NCBI GenBank assembly: GCA_903632075.3
Contig: CAHIKZ030005438.1
Coordinates: forward strand, 1,128,501 to 1,192,500
DNA: 64,000 nucleotides
Source of the DNA: Acanthosepion pharaonis
Taxonomy: Eukaryota > Mollusca > Cephalopoda > Sepiida > Sepiidae
Direction: 5' to 3'
Shown piece after piece: positions 9,483-20,940 of the stretch; positions within the stretch are counted from its first letter, which is position 1, and each line of letters begins with the position of its first letter. Both the position numbers and the translations under genes were made by a program. Under the pieces are notes generated by a model. It had not been told where the DNA came from. It made no database searches and worked only from the letters and a program-made list of their open reading frames with translations.

Positions 9483-9660
9483 GGAGAAACGGTGGAGTAA
9501 TGGATAGCGGCTTGGATTCAGAAATCGGAGATCCGTGTTCGAATTCCGGTCGAATCAGTTATTTTCACTTACGTGCTAATACCTTCTTCAACCCCCACGC
9601 ACAATTATGGGTAAATAACTGGGTTCTTTTTGTAGAGTAGTTTTCACAGTGGAGGCTTGT
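9483..9660 (+). mobile_element. tRNA-Arg-like SINE head, S3-related subfamily
   Basis: GGTGGAGTAATGGATAGCGG then CTTGGATTCAGAAATCGG, box B GTTCGAATTCC, then TTATTTTCACTTACGTGCTA. The head and first body block match S3. After that the sequence departs (CAACCCCCACGCAC), so it is a subfamily or a recombinant. A comparable copy is at 62926-63110. Confidence 0.65.
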
Positions 9661-9869
9661 ATTTCAATAAGTCGTCCTAAATTAGGTTCGACGTACAAAA
9701 CGTTAGGAACTTGAAATAAGAGTTAATGACGCAGCAATCTAGTTGTGGTGGTTGATACTACAATGTCCGACATCGACCGACTCACTCAACACCACTGAGC
9801 CCGACTGGCGACCGCTACTACTACTACTACTTATTATGTGCGGGAGAGTTTATTAATAATAGAATAGGT

Positions 9870-10136
9870 ACGTCAGGTATAACAGTTCTATAGCCTTGGA
9901 TGGCAACAGGTTTAAGAGAAGAACAACTCTGAATTCAAAACGTAAGGAGGGCCGTTTGTGGCAAACGGGGTACCAGTTCTCTGTATTCGGTTCTCCAAAA
10001 AGTATAGTTGGTTCTGCACAAAAACCTTCACCACTGTGCAGGTTATCGATGACTGAGTGGCCTGATCATACCTCGCGGCGAGGAATTCTCGTTTCCTTTT
10101 TTTCTAGTAGTCGATCCACGACGGGAGAGTCCATGA
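9870..10136 (+). mobile_element. SINE S3 body and 3' end
   Basis: Runs from GTTCTATAGCCTTGGATGGC through CTCTGTATTCGGTTCTCC to CCACGACGGGAGAGTCCA, the S3 3' terminus. The tRNA head is missing. It ends exactly where the hairpin at 10137 begins. Confidence 0.7.
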
Positions 10137-10267
10137 TATACATCAAAGGTAAAAACGCATCACAAAAAATCCGATAATAAATTTAGAATTCCGGTCTAAT
10201 GAGGCGGACCTGATAAAATAAATTTATTATCGGATTTTTCGTAATGCGTTATTTCCTTTGATGTATA
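10137..10267. repeat. Foldback hairpin HP-D
   Basis: Arms 10137-10184 and 10220-10267 are inverted copies (GATAATAAATTT / AAATTTATTATCGGATTTTT; ATACATCAAAGG / CCTTTGATGTAT) with few mismatches around a 35-base loop. It is non-coding and unrelated in sequence to HP-A and HP-B. Confidence 0.85.
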
Positions 10268-10377
10268 CAATAAATTGAGCTCTCTTCATGGATCTATCAT
10301 TTTAATATTTTATATTAGACCTTAAAAGATAATTAGATATTAAAAGACCTACTTCGATTATCCTTTCCACTTAAGGA

Positions 10378-10557
<180 letters not shown>

Positions 10558-10598
<41 letters not shown>
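10558..10598 (+). repeat. (TA)n microsatellite
   Basis: TA tract splitting HP-A-like fragments. Confidence 0.95.
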
Positions 10599-10599
<1 letters not shown>

Positions 10600-10758
10600 C
10601 CGCAATAGATACGTCGGTATATAATCCAGGCGGATCCTAGTGATATCAAATATTAAAACTGATTCACAAAGAAGAGAGCTCAATGTATTTAATATAACAA
10701 ACCACGGCTGAAAAGAACTGGGGCACATTGACTATATCCACATGAAGTAATGTGGGAT

Positions 10759-10762
<4 letters not shown>

Positions 10763-10826
<64 letters not shown>
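10763..10826 (+). repeat. (TA)n microsatellite
   Basis: About 32 TA units. Confidence 0.95.
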
Positions 10827-10828
<2 letters not shown>

Positions 10829-11260
10829 AAATGTAATGAGAACGAAACTAATATATAAATTCTAACGTTCGCAGCATTAATTCAGAAGAGGGCTCAATAC
10901 CGATACTAGAGCAATAATTATTTATTATAAATTTTTTCCTATAGACAAAAACAATTTATTCACTACAACGATGCAACTTCGTTTTGGTGTATTTAGTTGC
11001 ACCTCGACTGGTGAAAACTAAGATGTTTATAAACAATTCTGTTTATAAGCAAGCCGCATGCGAAATGTTACTTCCTTTTTCCATTTGTTTGACAAACAAA
11101 AATGGTAATACATAAAAGCAAAAAAACGTGCTTGTTGATAGCAGTTTGGTGAAGGATCAGTGAAATGTTAAAGTGATGGCTACACCTGAAAAATTTCTTT
11201 TCAACAACAACGTTCAAGGGTTTAGGCACAGCATTTCCAAGCCTTCTAAGACTGAGGGGA
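10827..11260. other. No gene; short HP-A-like motif
   Basis: Contains GAGGGCTCAATACCGATACT then AGAGCAATAATT near 10890, a diverged form of the HP-A AGAGCTCAATAC...AGAGCAGA block. The rest is unassigned. Confidence 0.35.
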
Positions 11261-11266
11261 GGGCGT

Positions 11267-11316
<50 letters not shown>
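11261..11316 (+). repeat. (GATA)n microsatellite
   Basis: About 13 units. Confidence 0.95.
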
Positions 11317-11544
11317 GAAAATGACCTAAACAAAAAGATATGTGCAATAATATATGCGTGTGATTACGTACACATACAGAGGAGCAAATAAATATTTATT
11401 TAATTTTTGGTGTAGACAATACAGTGTTCAATGTAGTTAAACAGAGCTATAAAGTAAATATAAATAACTGCACATATACCTCCGTTTGCAGTACGACTCG
11501 GTTTCATGGCTTTCCTATTCGTCAAGTACTGAAAGGTACATGTG

Positions 11545-11548
<4 letters not shown>

Positions 11549-11603
<55 letters not shown>
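11549..11603 (+). repeat. (TA)n microsatellite
   Basis: About 27 units, flanking a foldback copy. Confidence 0.95.
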
Positions 11604-11607
<4 letters not shown>

Positions 11608-11786
11608 AAATGTAGCTTAATGTATGATATATTTATGGATAAAGTGCTCAATATCTTGAATCGAACGTATGTAAGTATAAAAGTGTACATTGCGGTCGAT
11701 ATATAGTAGTGATTGTATGTTTCATGCTTAAACGCAATCTCCTGAAGCATGAAACAGAATGCTCGGTGCCCTCAGTGTCCACGTAT
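11604..11786 (-). mobile_element. Foldback element HP-B, copy 1
   Basis: On the minus strand it contains GATATTGAGCACTTTATCC then ATAAATATATCA, the same order as the HP-B copy at 42240-42290 (GATATTGAGCACTTTATCCC). A short inverted pair, TGTTTCATGCTTAA (11717) and CTGAAGCATGAAACA (11742), is the remaining hairpin. Confidence 0.6.
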
Positions 11787-12222
<436 letters not shown>

Positions 12223-12827
12223 AAGGCAATGTAGGATTTATTACGCTGCACGTGCTTATATACACAGTGGTGAGGATGTCATTTGTTTATGATGGCTTCT
12301 AAATTCGGGATCCGTTCATGAATGTTCATCTGTTGGTTCAAAGGTCAGACAAAGCACGTGGGAGACACGAAGTGTCAGATTTCAAATTCTGTTGAAAAGT
12401 AAATTAAGCTAGTAATGATAAGATTGTTACAGTATGAGATGGACGTCTTTGTTATGATATGAGATCGACGCATGCGCTGTACATCTTCAACGGAACAAGT
12501 GATGAATTTCACCGTTTTTCTTTTGATTTTTCGACATATTTGTTTTTGTGTATGTTGATTTGGGAAAGTAGTGATTATTTCAGGAAAAGTGAGATTAGGG
12601 AAAAACCAGGGCGTAGATCGATATTTTGATAAAACTCGATGGCGGCACTCTCGAGGATTTTCCTTCTGAGTGAATTCTGGAATAAGTTATTCCAATATTC
12701 GCTTGAAGATGAAACGGAACTAATGCTTTTAATTAATTATATAATTAAATTTTAAGTTTTTAGCCTCCATTTTTGAAACATGGTTATTACAATGTAGCGA
12801 AAAAAAACATATTTTCAATCAGTTAAT

Positions 12828-12833
<6 letters not shown>
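12223..12833. other. No gene recognised
   Basis: Unassigned DNA without repeats or motifs I recognise. Confidence 0.45.

Positions 12834-12868
<35 letters not shown>
12834..12868 (+). repeat. (TA)n microsatellite
   Basis: TA tract at the 3' side of the transposase remnant that follows. Confidence 0.95.
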
Positions 12869-12871
<3 letters not shown>

Positions 12872-12874
12872 TTT

Positions 12875-13560
12875 CACAGATATATTTACAAAAATTGCAC
12901 AAAAATATCTTGAAATACAGAAGGGTAAATATATTCAATAAAATCGCCATTGGCTTCAACCACAGCCTCCTGACGACTGGGTGCTCTTCTTGTTTAAGTT
13001 TATGAATGCTGCTATAGTCCTTGCATTCAGTTCATCTTTGATGTCACAAGGTGTTTGGTTGGTCTCTCGCTCAAATGCGCCCCACACATAATAATCAAGG
13101 GGGTTGCAGTCTGGAGAGTTTAGTGGCCAGATGTAAGGTGTGATCTAGTCTCAGACTGGGTTCTCCTGCTTATATGGCATGGTGCAGAGTCCTGTTGCCA
13201 GATATACGGTCTTCCAGCAGCCAGCCTCTTCACTCAAGGCAGCACCAAGTCATGAAGGAACTTCATGTAGGCCTCCCTGTTGATTCTGTGGCCCCGCAAA
13301 AAGATGAATGAAGGCATCACTAGTGATCACTCGAAACACCATGATGCTGACTGGATATATCATCCAACTCTTTCCGAATTCTCTGCACAGTCCTTGACAC
13401 CCAAACACACTGAAATGTTCGTGTTGGGGCTTCCGCCGCGAATGCCAGCATGCCATTTCCAAATTTCTGGTGGGGTGAATTGCGTCATGGTGCTCTTTTT
13501 CTCGCAGACGGTGCCCAACTGACCCTACTATACTGTGCAAAAAAAATAAAAATGGCAACA
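12875..13560 (-). pseudogene. maT-like (IS630/Tc1/mariner) transposase remnant
   Basis: Read on the minus strand from about 13490: MTQFTPPEIWKWHAGIR, an HTH-like SRTVQRIRKELDD in another frame, then pieces resembling YIWQQDSAPCHT, a WPLNSPDCNPLDYYVWG block, FERETNQTPCDIKDEL and a closing VVEANGDFIEY. Second and third catalytic Asp blocks are recognisable with the wider spacing of the maT/DD37D group, but they lie in different frames with several stops. The right end (13505-13560) matches the right part of the element at 26216-26808, so this is the same family. The TIRs are not clear here. The copy is dead; the order of blocks is still colinear with a full transposase. Confidence 0.7.
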
Positions 13561-13878
13561 ATAAATATATTGTCATCCACAGACAGACTGTTTCTCAGTA
13601 TCACAGCTTTTCGTTGTGGCTAGGCGTCCGATAGCTTCAAACTGGGATTGAAATTCGACCGATTTGTCATCAGTAAGAGATCCTACCCCGAGGCTATCGT
13701 CGTACAGCAGAGAGAAAGGGAAAATTTAATGTTTTCTACACGAAATACGCCAGTGGCCCGGAGAGCTTAAATCAACTGAAGAGCAATATATTAATAGCAG
13801 TATAAGCCACTGTTTGCTTGTGTTTTTTTTTTTGCTTTTTAAATTGCACTTTTCTCACGAGAGCTCACCGGATTTCTG

Positions 13879-13922
<44 letters not shown>

Positions 13923-14429
13923 GAAAGGGATATATTTGAACGAAGTAGCTAAGTGGTTTTGGCTACTATAACCAAGTAGAATATGGTAGCAGTAATCGAC
14001 TGGTACGCGTTGTAGTCGCAGGTAAGAAGTGTAGATCAATGGCGTAGTCCAATGGCCGTCGTTATAGACTTAGCTCTCAGACTAAGGCGCTTGACTTTCC
14101 TACACGTCCGTCGGTATTTATGACGGACACCAGCCAATCATATCAGTGAGGGGGAACACAGATGTATGCATATTACATTATATCATATATATATATATAT
14201 ATTAAACAAGTTTTATTGTCGAATATTTTATTTCGTTTTTACAACTTCGACTGCGTTGTTTTATGGCAGAATTAAAAATTTCATGAAGTTCTTTGTTTTA
14301 AGCATTTTACGCCAAGCAAGATAAAAAATATGTCACAAATACATAAAGGGGTTATTAGGTGTTAGAGAATATGAGAAAAATATACTATTAAAGAGAGAAG
14401 ACAATAAAACAAAGAAGTTAAATGCCACA
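13561..14429. other. No gene; (TA)n at 13880-13919 and 14185-14202
   Basis: Unassigned DNA with two TA tracts. TACGTCCG-like and CAGCCAATCA motifs near 14100-14140 are not followed by any gene I can see. Confidence 0.45.
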
Positions 14430-14560
14430 AACCCTTGTAAGTCACACACGCACAACATACACATGCGCATACACATTACATACGCTGAAGCAATATCACA
14501 TGCAACACTGTGTGTGACGGACAGAGAATCGGGTCTTGGCAAACATGGAGCTTCGTGCCC
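14430..14560 (+). repeat. Diverged piece of the 34-bp minisatellite region
   Basis: ACACATTACATACGC, then CACATGCAACACTGTGTGTG and ACGGACAGAGAATCGGG, align with 16090-16155 (CATTACACGAAGG..., TCAGTGTGTGACAGACAGGG AATC). Confidence 0.55.
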
Positions 14561-15584
14561 GAAAAAAAGGAGTCAAAAGGATGGTTTTTCCCTTGATGCC
14601 GCTATTATTTTAACTACCTTCACTCCTCGGCAGTCTTTCTTGTTTTAAGAAGTTATTCTTAGAATTTTATAAAACGATCGTTTTTGAAATCATTTTTGGA
14701 TTTGCCTTGTAACGGGAAGGACTTCAAGCTTGTTGAAGATATAAGAACCAATTGATCACTACGAATTCCGACATCAACGGAAGAGATTTCTTGAATTGTT
14801 TATAAAAATTTTTCAATCGACTTTTTAATATTTTAATTTTGGAAATCATCTTCGAATACGTTTTAACAACATCGCCCACGTGACGACTACGTGATCATAT
14901 TTAAACGGAACGCTGATCTGTATAAAATTTCAGTTATCTGTTTGAATTATTTGGGCTCTCATGTCCATCGTCTTTTGTGTTAAATTTTTATAAGTTATAA
15001 TGTTAATTATGTTTAAATGAAAATGTCCATGAAGATGGTCTTAAATAGACCGAAACGTCCGACGTCGACTTTATTTTAACATTAATACTACATAAATGCA
15101 TATTCAGATTTTTGTTTTTTCTGTATTTTTCTTTCATATATATATATATATATATTATTTTTTTTTTGTTCTTGAGAAGGGACAAAAATGGGGAATTAGC
15201 CAACAGGATACGGATTTTCATTTCAATTTAATCAAATGCTATATGTTCGTTTGCGTATGTGCATAGATGTTTTAATCCAATGACGGACTTGAAAAATATT
15301 TCTCCAAAATTTAAAAAAGAAAAAAAATTTAAATAATTCGATTTATTAATTAATAGTTTCTGAAAGTTTCAATAAAGGGTTTTTTGTTTTTTTTTTGGTT
15401 TTATTTTATTTTATTTTTTTTTTTTTTTCATTTATAATTTTATTGCTCAGTAGCGTGCAAGTGTTGTCCAGACTGAGCGGGAAGGGAATGTATTATTTCA
15501 ATGAGTTATTTTAAACTCAGTCAAAGCATAAGTGTATTTGTGTGTGCCTGTGCCTACATTAAATGGCACAAGCACATGTAAGAC
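14561..15584. other. No gene recognised
   Basis: Contains a GATGGTCTTAAATAGACCGA then AACGTCCGACGTCGAC segment near 15030-15065 of the kind seen at SINE bodies, and a T-rich stretch near 15380-15435. Nothing else assigned. Confidence 0.4.
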
Positions 15585-16108
15585 ACTCACGCACACCACA
15601 GATACATGTATATACATTATATAAGCACACCACAGACACGTGTATATAGTAATTTTTCAAGCTTAGCTTACATGTAGCACAAGGCCGAAAGTATGGGGCA
15701 CCCAGTGAGGATCGAACTCACTGCTGAGTGGTAATTGATATAACAAGACAAGCTTGCTAACGATTACACCGCCTCGAGGTGTCCAGACATATATATTACA
15801 TACGCACACCACAGACACATGTATATACATTACATACGTACACCACATTCACATGTATATACATTATATACGGACACCACAAACACATGTATATACATTA
15901 TATACGGACACCACAATCACATGCATATACATTACATGCGCACACCACAAACACATGTATATACATTACATACGCACACCACATACACATGTATATACAT
16001 TACATACGTACATTACATACACATGTATATACATTATATACGCTCACCACATACACATGTATATACATTGCATACGCACACCACATACACATGTATATAC
16101 ATTACACG
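15585..16108 (+). repeat. 34-bp minisatellite, split by a tRNA-like insert
   Basis: The unit is close to CACATGTATATACATTACAT plus ACGCACACCACATA. About 1.5 units lie at 15592-15650 and about 9.5 units at 15783-16108. The period of 34 was measured from successive GTATATACATTA positions (15821, 15855, 15889). The tRNA-like sequence at 15690-15782 sits between the two parts. Open frames of Thr-His-Val-Tyr repeats are artefacts. Confidence 0.85.
15690..15782 (-). mobile_element. tRNA-like sequence (SINE head or tRNA pseudogene)
   Basis: On the minus strand: GGACACC, then GGCGGTGTAATCGTTAGC (D-arm-like), then CAGTGAGTTCGATCCTCACT (T arm with perfect stem and box B GTTCGATCC), then GGGTGCCCC. The acceptor pairs imperfectly and the variable region is too long for an ordinary tRNA. 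It resembles a pol III promoter unit inserted in the minisatellite. Confidence 0.55.
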
Positions 16109-16555
16109 AAGGCAAAGTCACACGACGTCAGTGTGTGACAGACAGGGAATCAGTTCATCTTTTATGATATATAGATCTGTCGCTGCATGAGGATTGAGAA
16201 GACAAACGACATGATATTTAATCGCTATATTTACAGCGACAAAAACACACCAAATATTGTATAAATGTGCGGTGTATTTCTCTACACGTGTGTATCTTTG
16301 TCATCATCTTCGGGAGTGGGGCGGTTCCATCATGGTAAGTTATAATCTCCTTGTAATTTTTGTTTTTTGTTTTTTTTTTTTTGCTGGGATGAGGAGGTAA
16401 TGAACTGCTGAGGTCAAATGAAATTCTGACGGAAATGGGTAGACCGTTTTGATCCATCCTGACAATCTGTCGACGTCTAATGCGATAACCGTTATATTAT
16501 CAAATCACTTCATTCAGAGGAACATTGTCTACGCGCATGTTATGAATCTTCGACT

Positions 16556-16679
16556 GTATTCACACGCACACATACACACGCACACATACACACGCACACA
16601 TACACACGCACACACACACACGCACACATACACACGCACACATACACACGCACACATACACACGCACACACACACACGA
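16556..16679 (+). repeat. (CA)n-type 14-bp minisatellite
   Basis: Repeats of ACACGCACACATAC over about 120 bp. Confidence 0.9.
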
Positions 16680-17130
16680 GTTCATGTTCTTTCGAATATT
16701 TATTATATATATATATATATGAAGAATTATAGTTGACTTCCATGTTCACTTTTATATTTATATTTATATATATATATATATTTATATATTTACTTACATC
16801 GAAACATACAAACTTAGTAGTAAAAAATATGCTAACAAATGATAAGACTCAAAACATCATATCATAATTCGGCTTGTATTCGTTAGTCAGTTCTTGAGTT
16901 AGTTCGCACGACCGTTACGTCCTGCCAGTACCTCATAAATAATGGACGGATTGCTTCAATATCTCTAATATCATCGTCATTTATGTACCGTGCTGTGAGC
17001 AACCATTTCTCTCCACGATCAGTCATCGTAGGTTTGGCTTGTTTGTTCTTGTCAACTCCTTATCGGTCATTTAATGACAAAATTTAATTTTCTAGCCAGC
17101 TTTGAAGTAATAAAAATATTATATAAGTTA
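16680..17130. other. No gene; small (TA)n tracts
   Basis: TA tracts at 16704-16720 and 16766-16781. Nothing else recognised. Confidence 0.45.
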
Positions 17131-17443
17131 TTCTGCTTTCACAATTGAATACATTGTAGACGATACCCAGCTTTTGTGCACATACAGGGTGCGATGGATA
17201 AATTGTCGTCTATAGATTTTATTCTACTTTCACAATTGAATACATGGTAGACGATACTCAGCTTTTGTGCACATACAGGGTGCGATGGATAAATTGTCGT
17301 CTATAGATGTTATTCTACTTTCACAATTGAATACATGGTAGATGATACTCAGCTTTTGTGCACATACAGGGTGCGATGGATAAATTGTCGTCTATAGATG
17401 TTATTCTACTTTCACAATTGAATACATGGTAGATGATACTCAG
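17131..17443 (+). repeat. 91-bp tandem repeat carrying a transposon end
   Basis: Three full units start at 17131, 17222 and 17313, with a partial unit at 17404. Each contains TACAGGGTGCGATGGATAAA then TTGTCGTCTATAG, which is nearly the same as the left terminal inverted repeat of the maT-like element at 26219 (ACAGGGTGCGATGGATAAAT). The rest of the unit (TTCTACTTTCACAATTGAAT, GTAGATGATACTCAGC) has no match in the window. No coding. Confidence 0.92.
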
Positions 17444-17754
17444 TGGATACAATTACTAGAGGCGCTGGTGTATGTTTTTTTAAGCAGTAGTTTTGTTGAC
17501 GTTATATTTTGGAATACAGTTTGATTTCTTTAAGAAATTGTAGGACATTATATGGATTAACGTCATGAAAGAGTTCTTCCAGGTTCGTTGTTTGGTTGTT
17601 TTTGTTTAGCGGCATATCAGACTCTCTGGGTTATTTAATGCGGAAATCTGAATAATTTGGACGTATTTCAACTACAGATAAAATGTATTGCTGATCCTCT
17701 TTACATAAAATAGATTACTTATATTTTTAATATGAAAATGTATTTTTACACTAT
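17444..17754. other. No gene recognised
   Basis: Unassigned. Confidence 0.4.
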
Positions 17755-17960
17755 CATAGTTTTTTTGGAGGGTGGGGTTACTATTTGCTCATAGCTGGGG
17801 CCAAAACAGGTGCTACTACCTCGGGTCAGCGTGGATCTGGAAACAATAGCAATTAAGAGATGGTTACATACTCCTCAAAACCTTCAATCTCCGATCAACG
17901 ACTCTACTACCGGATGTAGTTTATCTTCATACCAAGGAATATTATCGTAGAGAGAGAAAT
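17755..17960 (-). mobile_element. Dispersed repeat H fragment, copy 2
   Basis: The reverse complement shows GATAAACTACATCCGGTAG, a GAGTATGTAACCATCTCTTA-like middle, TGGCCCCAGCTATGAGC and AAATAGTAACCCCACCC, in the order of H. It is truncated on both sides. Confidence 0.55.
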
Positions 17961-18089
17961 CGGTTTTCTTATTTTTTTACTTATGAATAATTCTTTAGAT
18001 TATTCCTTATCCGGGCCTTGAGATTATATATACATTTTATTGTATTTTTATTTTATTTATTTATTTATTTATTATTATGCAAACTTGAT

Positions 18090-18826
18090 GAGCAAATACG
18101 GGCTCTGGAGCTTTGCAAAGCAACCTATCTAAGGGAAGGTCACTCCGAAATATAACCTGCATCCTTGCACGTCGCTTATCTCGTGGCAGCCTTTGCACCA
18201 GAAAGAAGATGGCGGACATTGGACAAGAGAGTGGGACTGGGAATATTTCAGGCGCGGGTCATCCTACGACACTAGATGAATCTACATCACCCATCCACCA
18301 GTGACGATGGAGGAGTGGTGATAGGGACAGTCCGAGCATGAGGCTGAGAGTTCCTAGCCACAATCCTGCACTCAGGCGACGCATATGTGATGGTCGTTTT
18401 TTCTAAAATGGAGTAGATTCAACGTTTGTTGTAAACTGGAGTAGATTTGTATCCTCTATGGGTGACAGAGCATCACTCCTTAAGGATACAGATGCTCTCC
18501 TCACATGGGGAAAGGGACCCTAAAAATCGCCTAGTCCACACAAACCCTGCTAGGTAACCGCGCCTGGCTTGGCATCCACACTCTGCGGTCGGAAACCTCA
18601 ATAGAAAGACATATTTAATTATGCATCATGGATGTTCGTACCCTCATTGAGTCTCCTCATTGAAAAATGTGCTTAGAGGAAGACCAATGCACTCAGAACC
18701 TTCTTTATCAATGCAGCATCTGCAATAGGACTTGCGACTAGAATTGGACTCTCACGAAATGACTCATCGGTAATGTGTCGACAGTATACTCATGCGTTGG
18801 CTCACGACGCGAGAATCCATATATTA
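18090..18826 (+). pseudogene. Probable LINE-derived fragment
   Basis: Around 18640 the text ATGGATGTTCGTACCCTCAT gives MDVRTLIE, like the W.VRTL start of RTE/CR1 endonucleases. Around 18710 it gives QCSICNRTC followed by a RIGL-like stretch, like the zinc-knuckle-type C-terminus of some LINE proteins. The GC content is higher than around it. The frame is broken and I could not reconstruct domains, so this is tentative. It abuts the (ATT)n tail of LINE-A copy 1. Confidence 0.35.
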
Positions 18827-19372
18827 TTATTATTAGTAGTAGTAATATTATTATTATTATTATTATTATTATTTTTATTTTCTTTGATTTCTGGCGTTTA
18901 CACATTTCTTTCCGGGTCCCGCCCAGGGACCTAAGGTTAGAAATGGCGTCATGACACTTTCCACTGACAAAAAAAAAAAAAAAAGAATTAAATTACATAG
19001 ATAAAGCCGTAAGGTGTGGGCTGTACTTGTCAGAACAATTTTTTGTATCTCCTTGAGGCATGGATTTCCAGGAATCCCTTCAATTAGTTTACTACAATCT
19101 TTTCCAACCAGTCCTAGGGCTCCAACTACAACAGGGATTGCTGATGTTCCCATATGCCACATTTTCGAGATTTCTATTTCAAGGTCCTTGTACTTTGACA
19201 ACTTTTTGAATATCTTCAAAGATACATTGCAGTCAGCAGGGACTGCCATATCAATAAGGAGGCATCATTTTTGTTTGTGGTCTTTAATAACAATATCTGG
19301 CCGGTTGGCCTTGATTGTTCTGTCAGTGTGTATTGTGTAGTCCCATAGAATTGTAACAGGTCCTATCTCCTA
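18827..19372 (-). pseudogene. LINE-A 3' end, copy 1 (best preserved)
   Basis: The minus strand reads GPVTILWDYTIHTDRTIKA, NRPDIVIKDHK, then MAVPADCNVSLKIFKKLSKY, KDLEIEISKMWHM, IPVVVGALGLVGK and IPGNPCLKEIQKIV. This is the conserved C-terminal region of a large group of non-LTR retrotransposon proteins (usual form: WD..I.TDR.I.ANRPDIV...., VP.D.....KE.EK..KY.DL..E...MW.., PVV.GALG). A 3' UTR follows, then a tail of (AAT)n units, seen on the plus strand as (ATT)n at 18827-18872. Everything 5' of this, including the RT core, is missing, the usual outcome of abortive target-primed reverse transcription. Confidence 0.8.
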
Positions 19373-19373
19373 T

Positions 19374-19737
19374 ATTATTATTATTATTATTATTTGTGAT
19401 GTCATCCTGCCAGTCAGTAATCTTAAGTACCTAATACCCAAGTCCCTGCTGGAGTCTATAAGTAAAAAGAGCGCACTGTATGAGAGTTATGCACATTTGG
19501 GATGTTTCGTTTCGATCGAGAGCGGCTTTGCCGATGATCTGTACAGTTCCGCCCAAAGTAATCTTTTGCAGCTCTGAGATGCTGATGCATCCAAGAATTT
19601 TATTCACATCATTTTCGGTCCCCTTCTTTATCATACCCAATGACCCTATCACATCGACAACAATTGTAGTTTTAAGTTTCCACATTTTTGTTACATTGAT
19701 TTGCAGATCCTTATAATTTGACAGCTTTTTTTATTCT
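19374..19737 (-). pseudogene. LINE-A 3' end, copy 2
   Basis: Same domain on the minus strand: NLQINVTKMWKLKTTIVVDV, GSLGMIKKGTEND, LGCISISELQKITL. The VVVGALG block reads VDVIGSLG. (ATT)n tail at 19374-19395. More diverged than copy 1. Confidence 0.7.
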
Positions 19738-20185
19738 TTATTATTATTATTATTATTATTATTATTGCTTCCTTTGATAGATGTTGTATACATATTTTAT
19801 TCCGTGTCCCAACCTGAGGCCTGTCAGAAATAGTTTCATGACATTTTCAACTTTCATCATTTGAAAAGAAAACAAAAAAATATCGAACACATTTTGCATA
19901 GATAAAGCTATTCGTAATGTATAAGCTGTACTTGTGAGTACATGTTTTTGTCTTTCTTTAAGGTATAGTCTACCAGGAATCTCTTCAATTGGAACCCTTT
20001 CCCATCAATCTGAGGGATCCAACTACAACTGGAATTATTGATGTTCTGATGTGCCGCATTTTTAAAATTTCCACTTCAAGATCCTTGTATTTTGATAGTT
20101 TTTTGAAAATCTTCAATGATTGCCATGCCAATGAGAAAGCACTTTGTGTTTTTGTGGTCTTTCATCACGATCTCCAGGATTTGAT
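19738..20185 (-). pseudogene. LINE-A 3' end, copy 3
   Basis: Tail (ATT)n at 19739-19767, then a 3' UTR, then the KYKDLEVEILKMRHI-like and GLIGKGF-like blocks on the minus strand in several frames. A GCAGGGACTGCC segment present in the other copies is missing, so CATTGGCATGG follows the coding block directly. Confidence 0.7.
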
Positions 20186-20187
20186 TC

Positions 20188-20226
<39 letters not shown>

Positions 20227-20640
20227 TCCTCATTTATGTCCTGGTCCCAACCAGAGATCTAAGGTCAGAAATGTCCTCATGACATTTTCCACTAAGCATT
20301 TTTGTAAAATAGAAACGGAAGATCATACACATTTGACATAGATAAAGCCCTTCGTAAGGTGTGAGCTGTAAAAAGTGTGAGTAAAATTTCGTTTTTATTT
20401 TTTTAAGACATGGGCGACTAGTGATCCCTTAAATGAGTCTAACGGAAAATTTTCCACTCAAACCGAGGGCTCCAACTACAACTGAAATTATAGATGTCCT
20501 CATTCTTGAGAACTCCACTTCAACACCCTTGTATTTTGGTTGTATTTTTGAAGATCTTCAAAGATACATTACAGTCCGCAGGGATTGCCATGCCAATAAG
20601 AAAGCACTTTGTCTTTTTGTGGACTTTCATCACGATCTCC
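20186..20640 (-). pseudogene. LINE-A 3' end, copy 4
   Basis: Tail (ATT)n at 20188-20226. The minus strand then shows a MAIPADCNVSLKIFK block and a VVVGALGL-like block. Degenerate and 5' truncated. Confidence 0.7.
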
Positions 20641-20653
20641 GGGCTTTGATTGT

Positions 20654-20940
20654 TTATTATTATTATTATTATTACAACTACTACTACTATTACTATGGCA
20701 TCATTTCTGTAAACGAATAAAATAAAAATGAACCAACCTAAGAGTAGATACATATTGAGCATAGATAAAACCCTTCGTAAGATTTTATTTTTGATTTCCA
20801 TAAGGCATGGCGTACCATGGACTCCAACGAGTTTATGAGAACCTTTTCCATTCGAACCCAGGACCACAACAACAATTGGAATTATTGTTGTCTTCGTGTG
20901 TCCCAATTTTTAGATTTTTACTTCAAGATCCTATTGTCAG
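20654..20940 (-). pseudogene. LINE-A 3' end, copy 5
   Basis: Tail (ATT)n/(ACT)n at 20655-20695, 3' UTR, then PIVVVVLGSNGKGSHKLV and VHGTPCLMEIKNKI on the minus strand. Only the last third of the domain remains. Confidence 0.65.

Noticed and set aside
9182..9640. 152-residue open frame
   Set aside because: Overlaps a tRNA-derived SINE head, has no recognisable domain and no splice or promoter support.
13250..13576. Separate host gene of 108 residues on the minus strand
   Set aside because: It is a frame of the maT-like transposase remnant.
14040..14140. Additional tRNA-like sequence near TAGTCCAATGGCCGTCGTTA
   Set aside because: No convincing box B or paired arms were found.
15754..16190. 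Three overlapping frames of 119-137 residues with Thr-His-Val-Tyr repeats
   Set aside because: Minisatellite with a 34-bp period; all three frames are open by composition.
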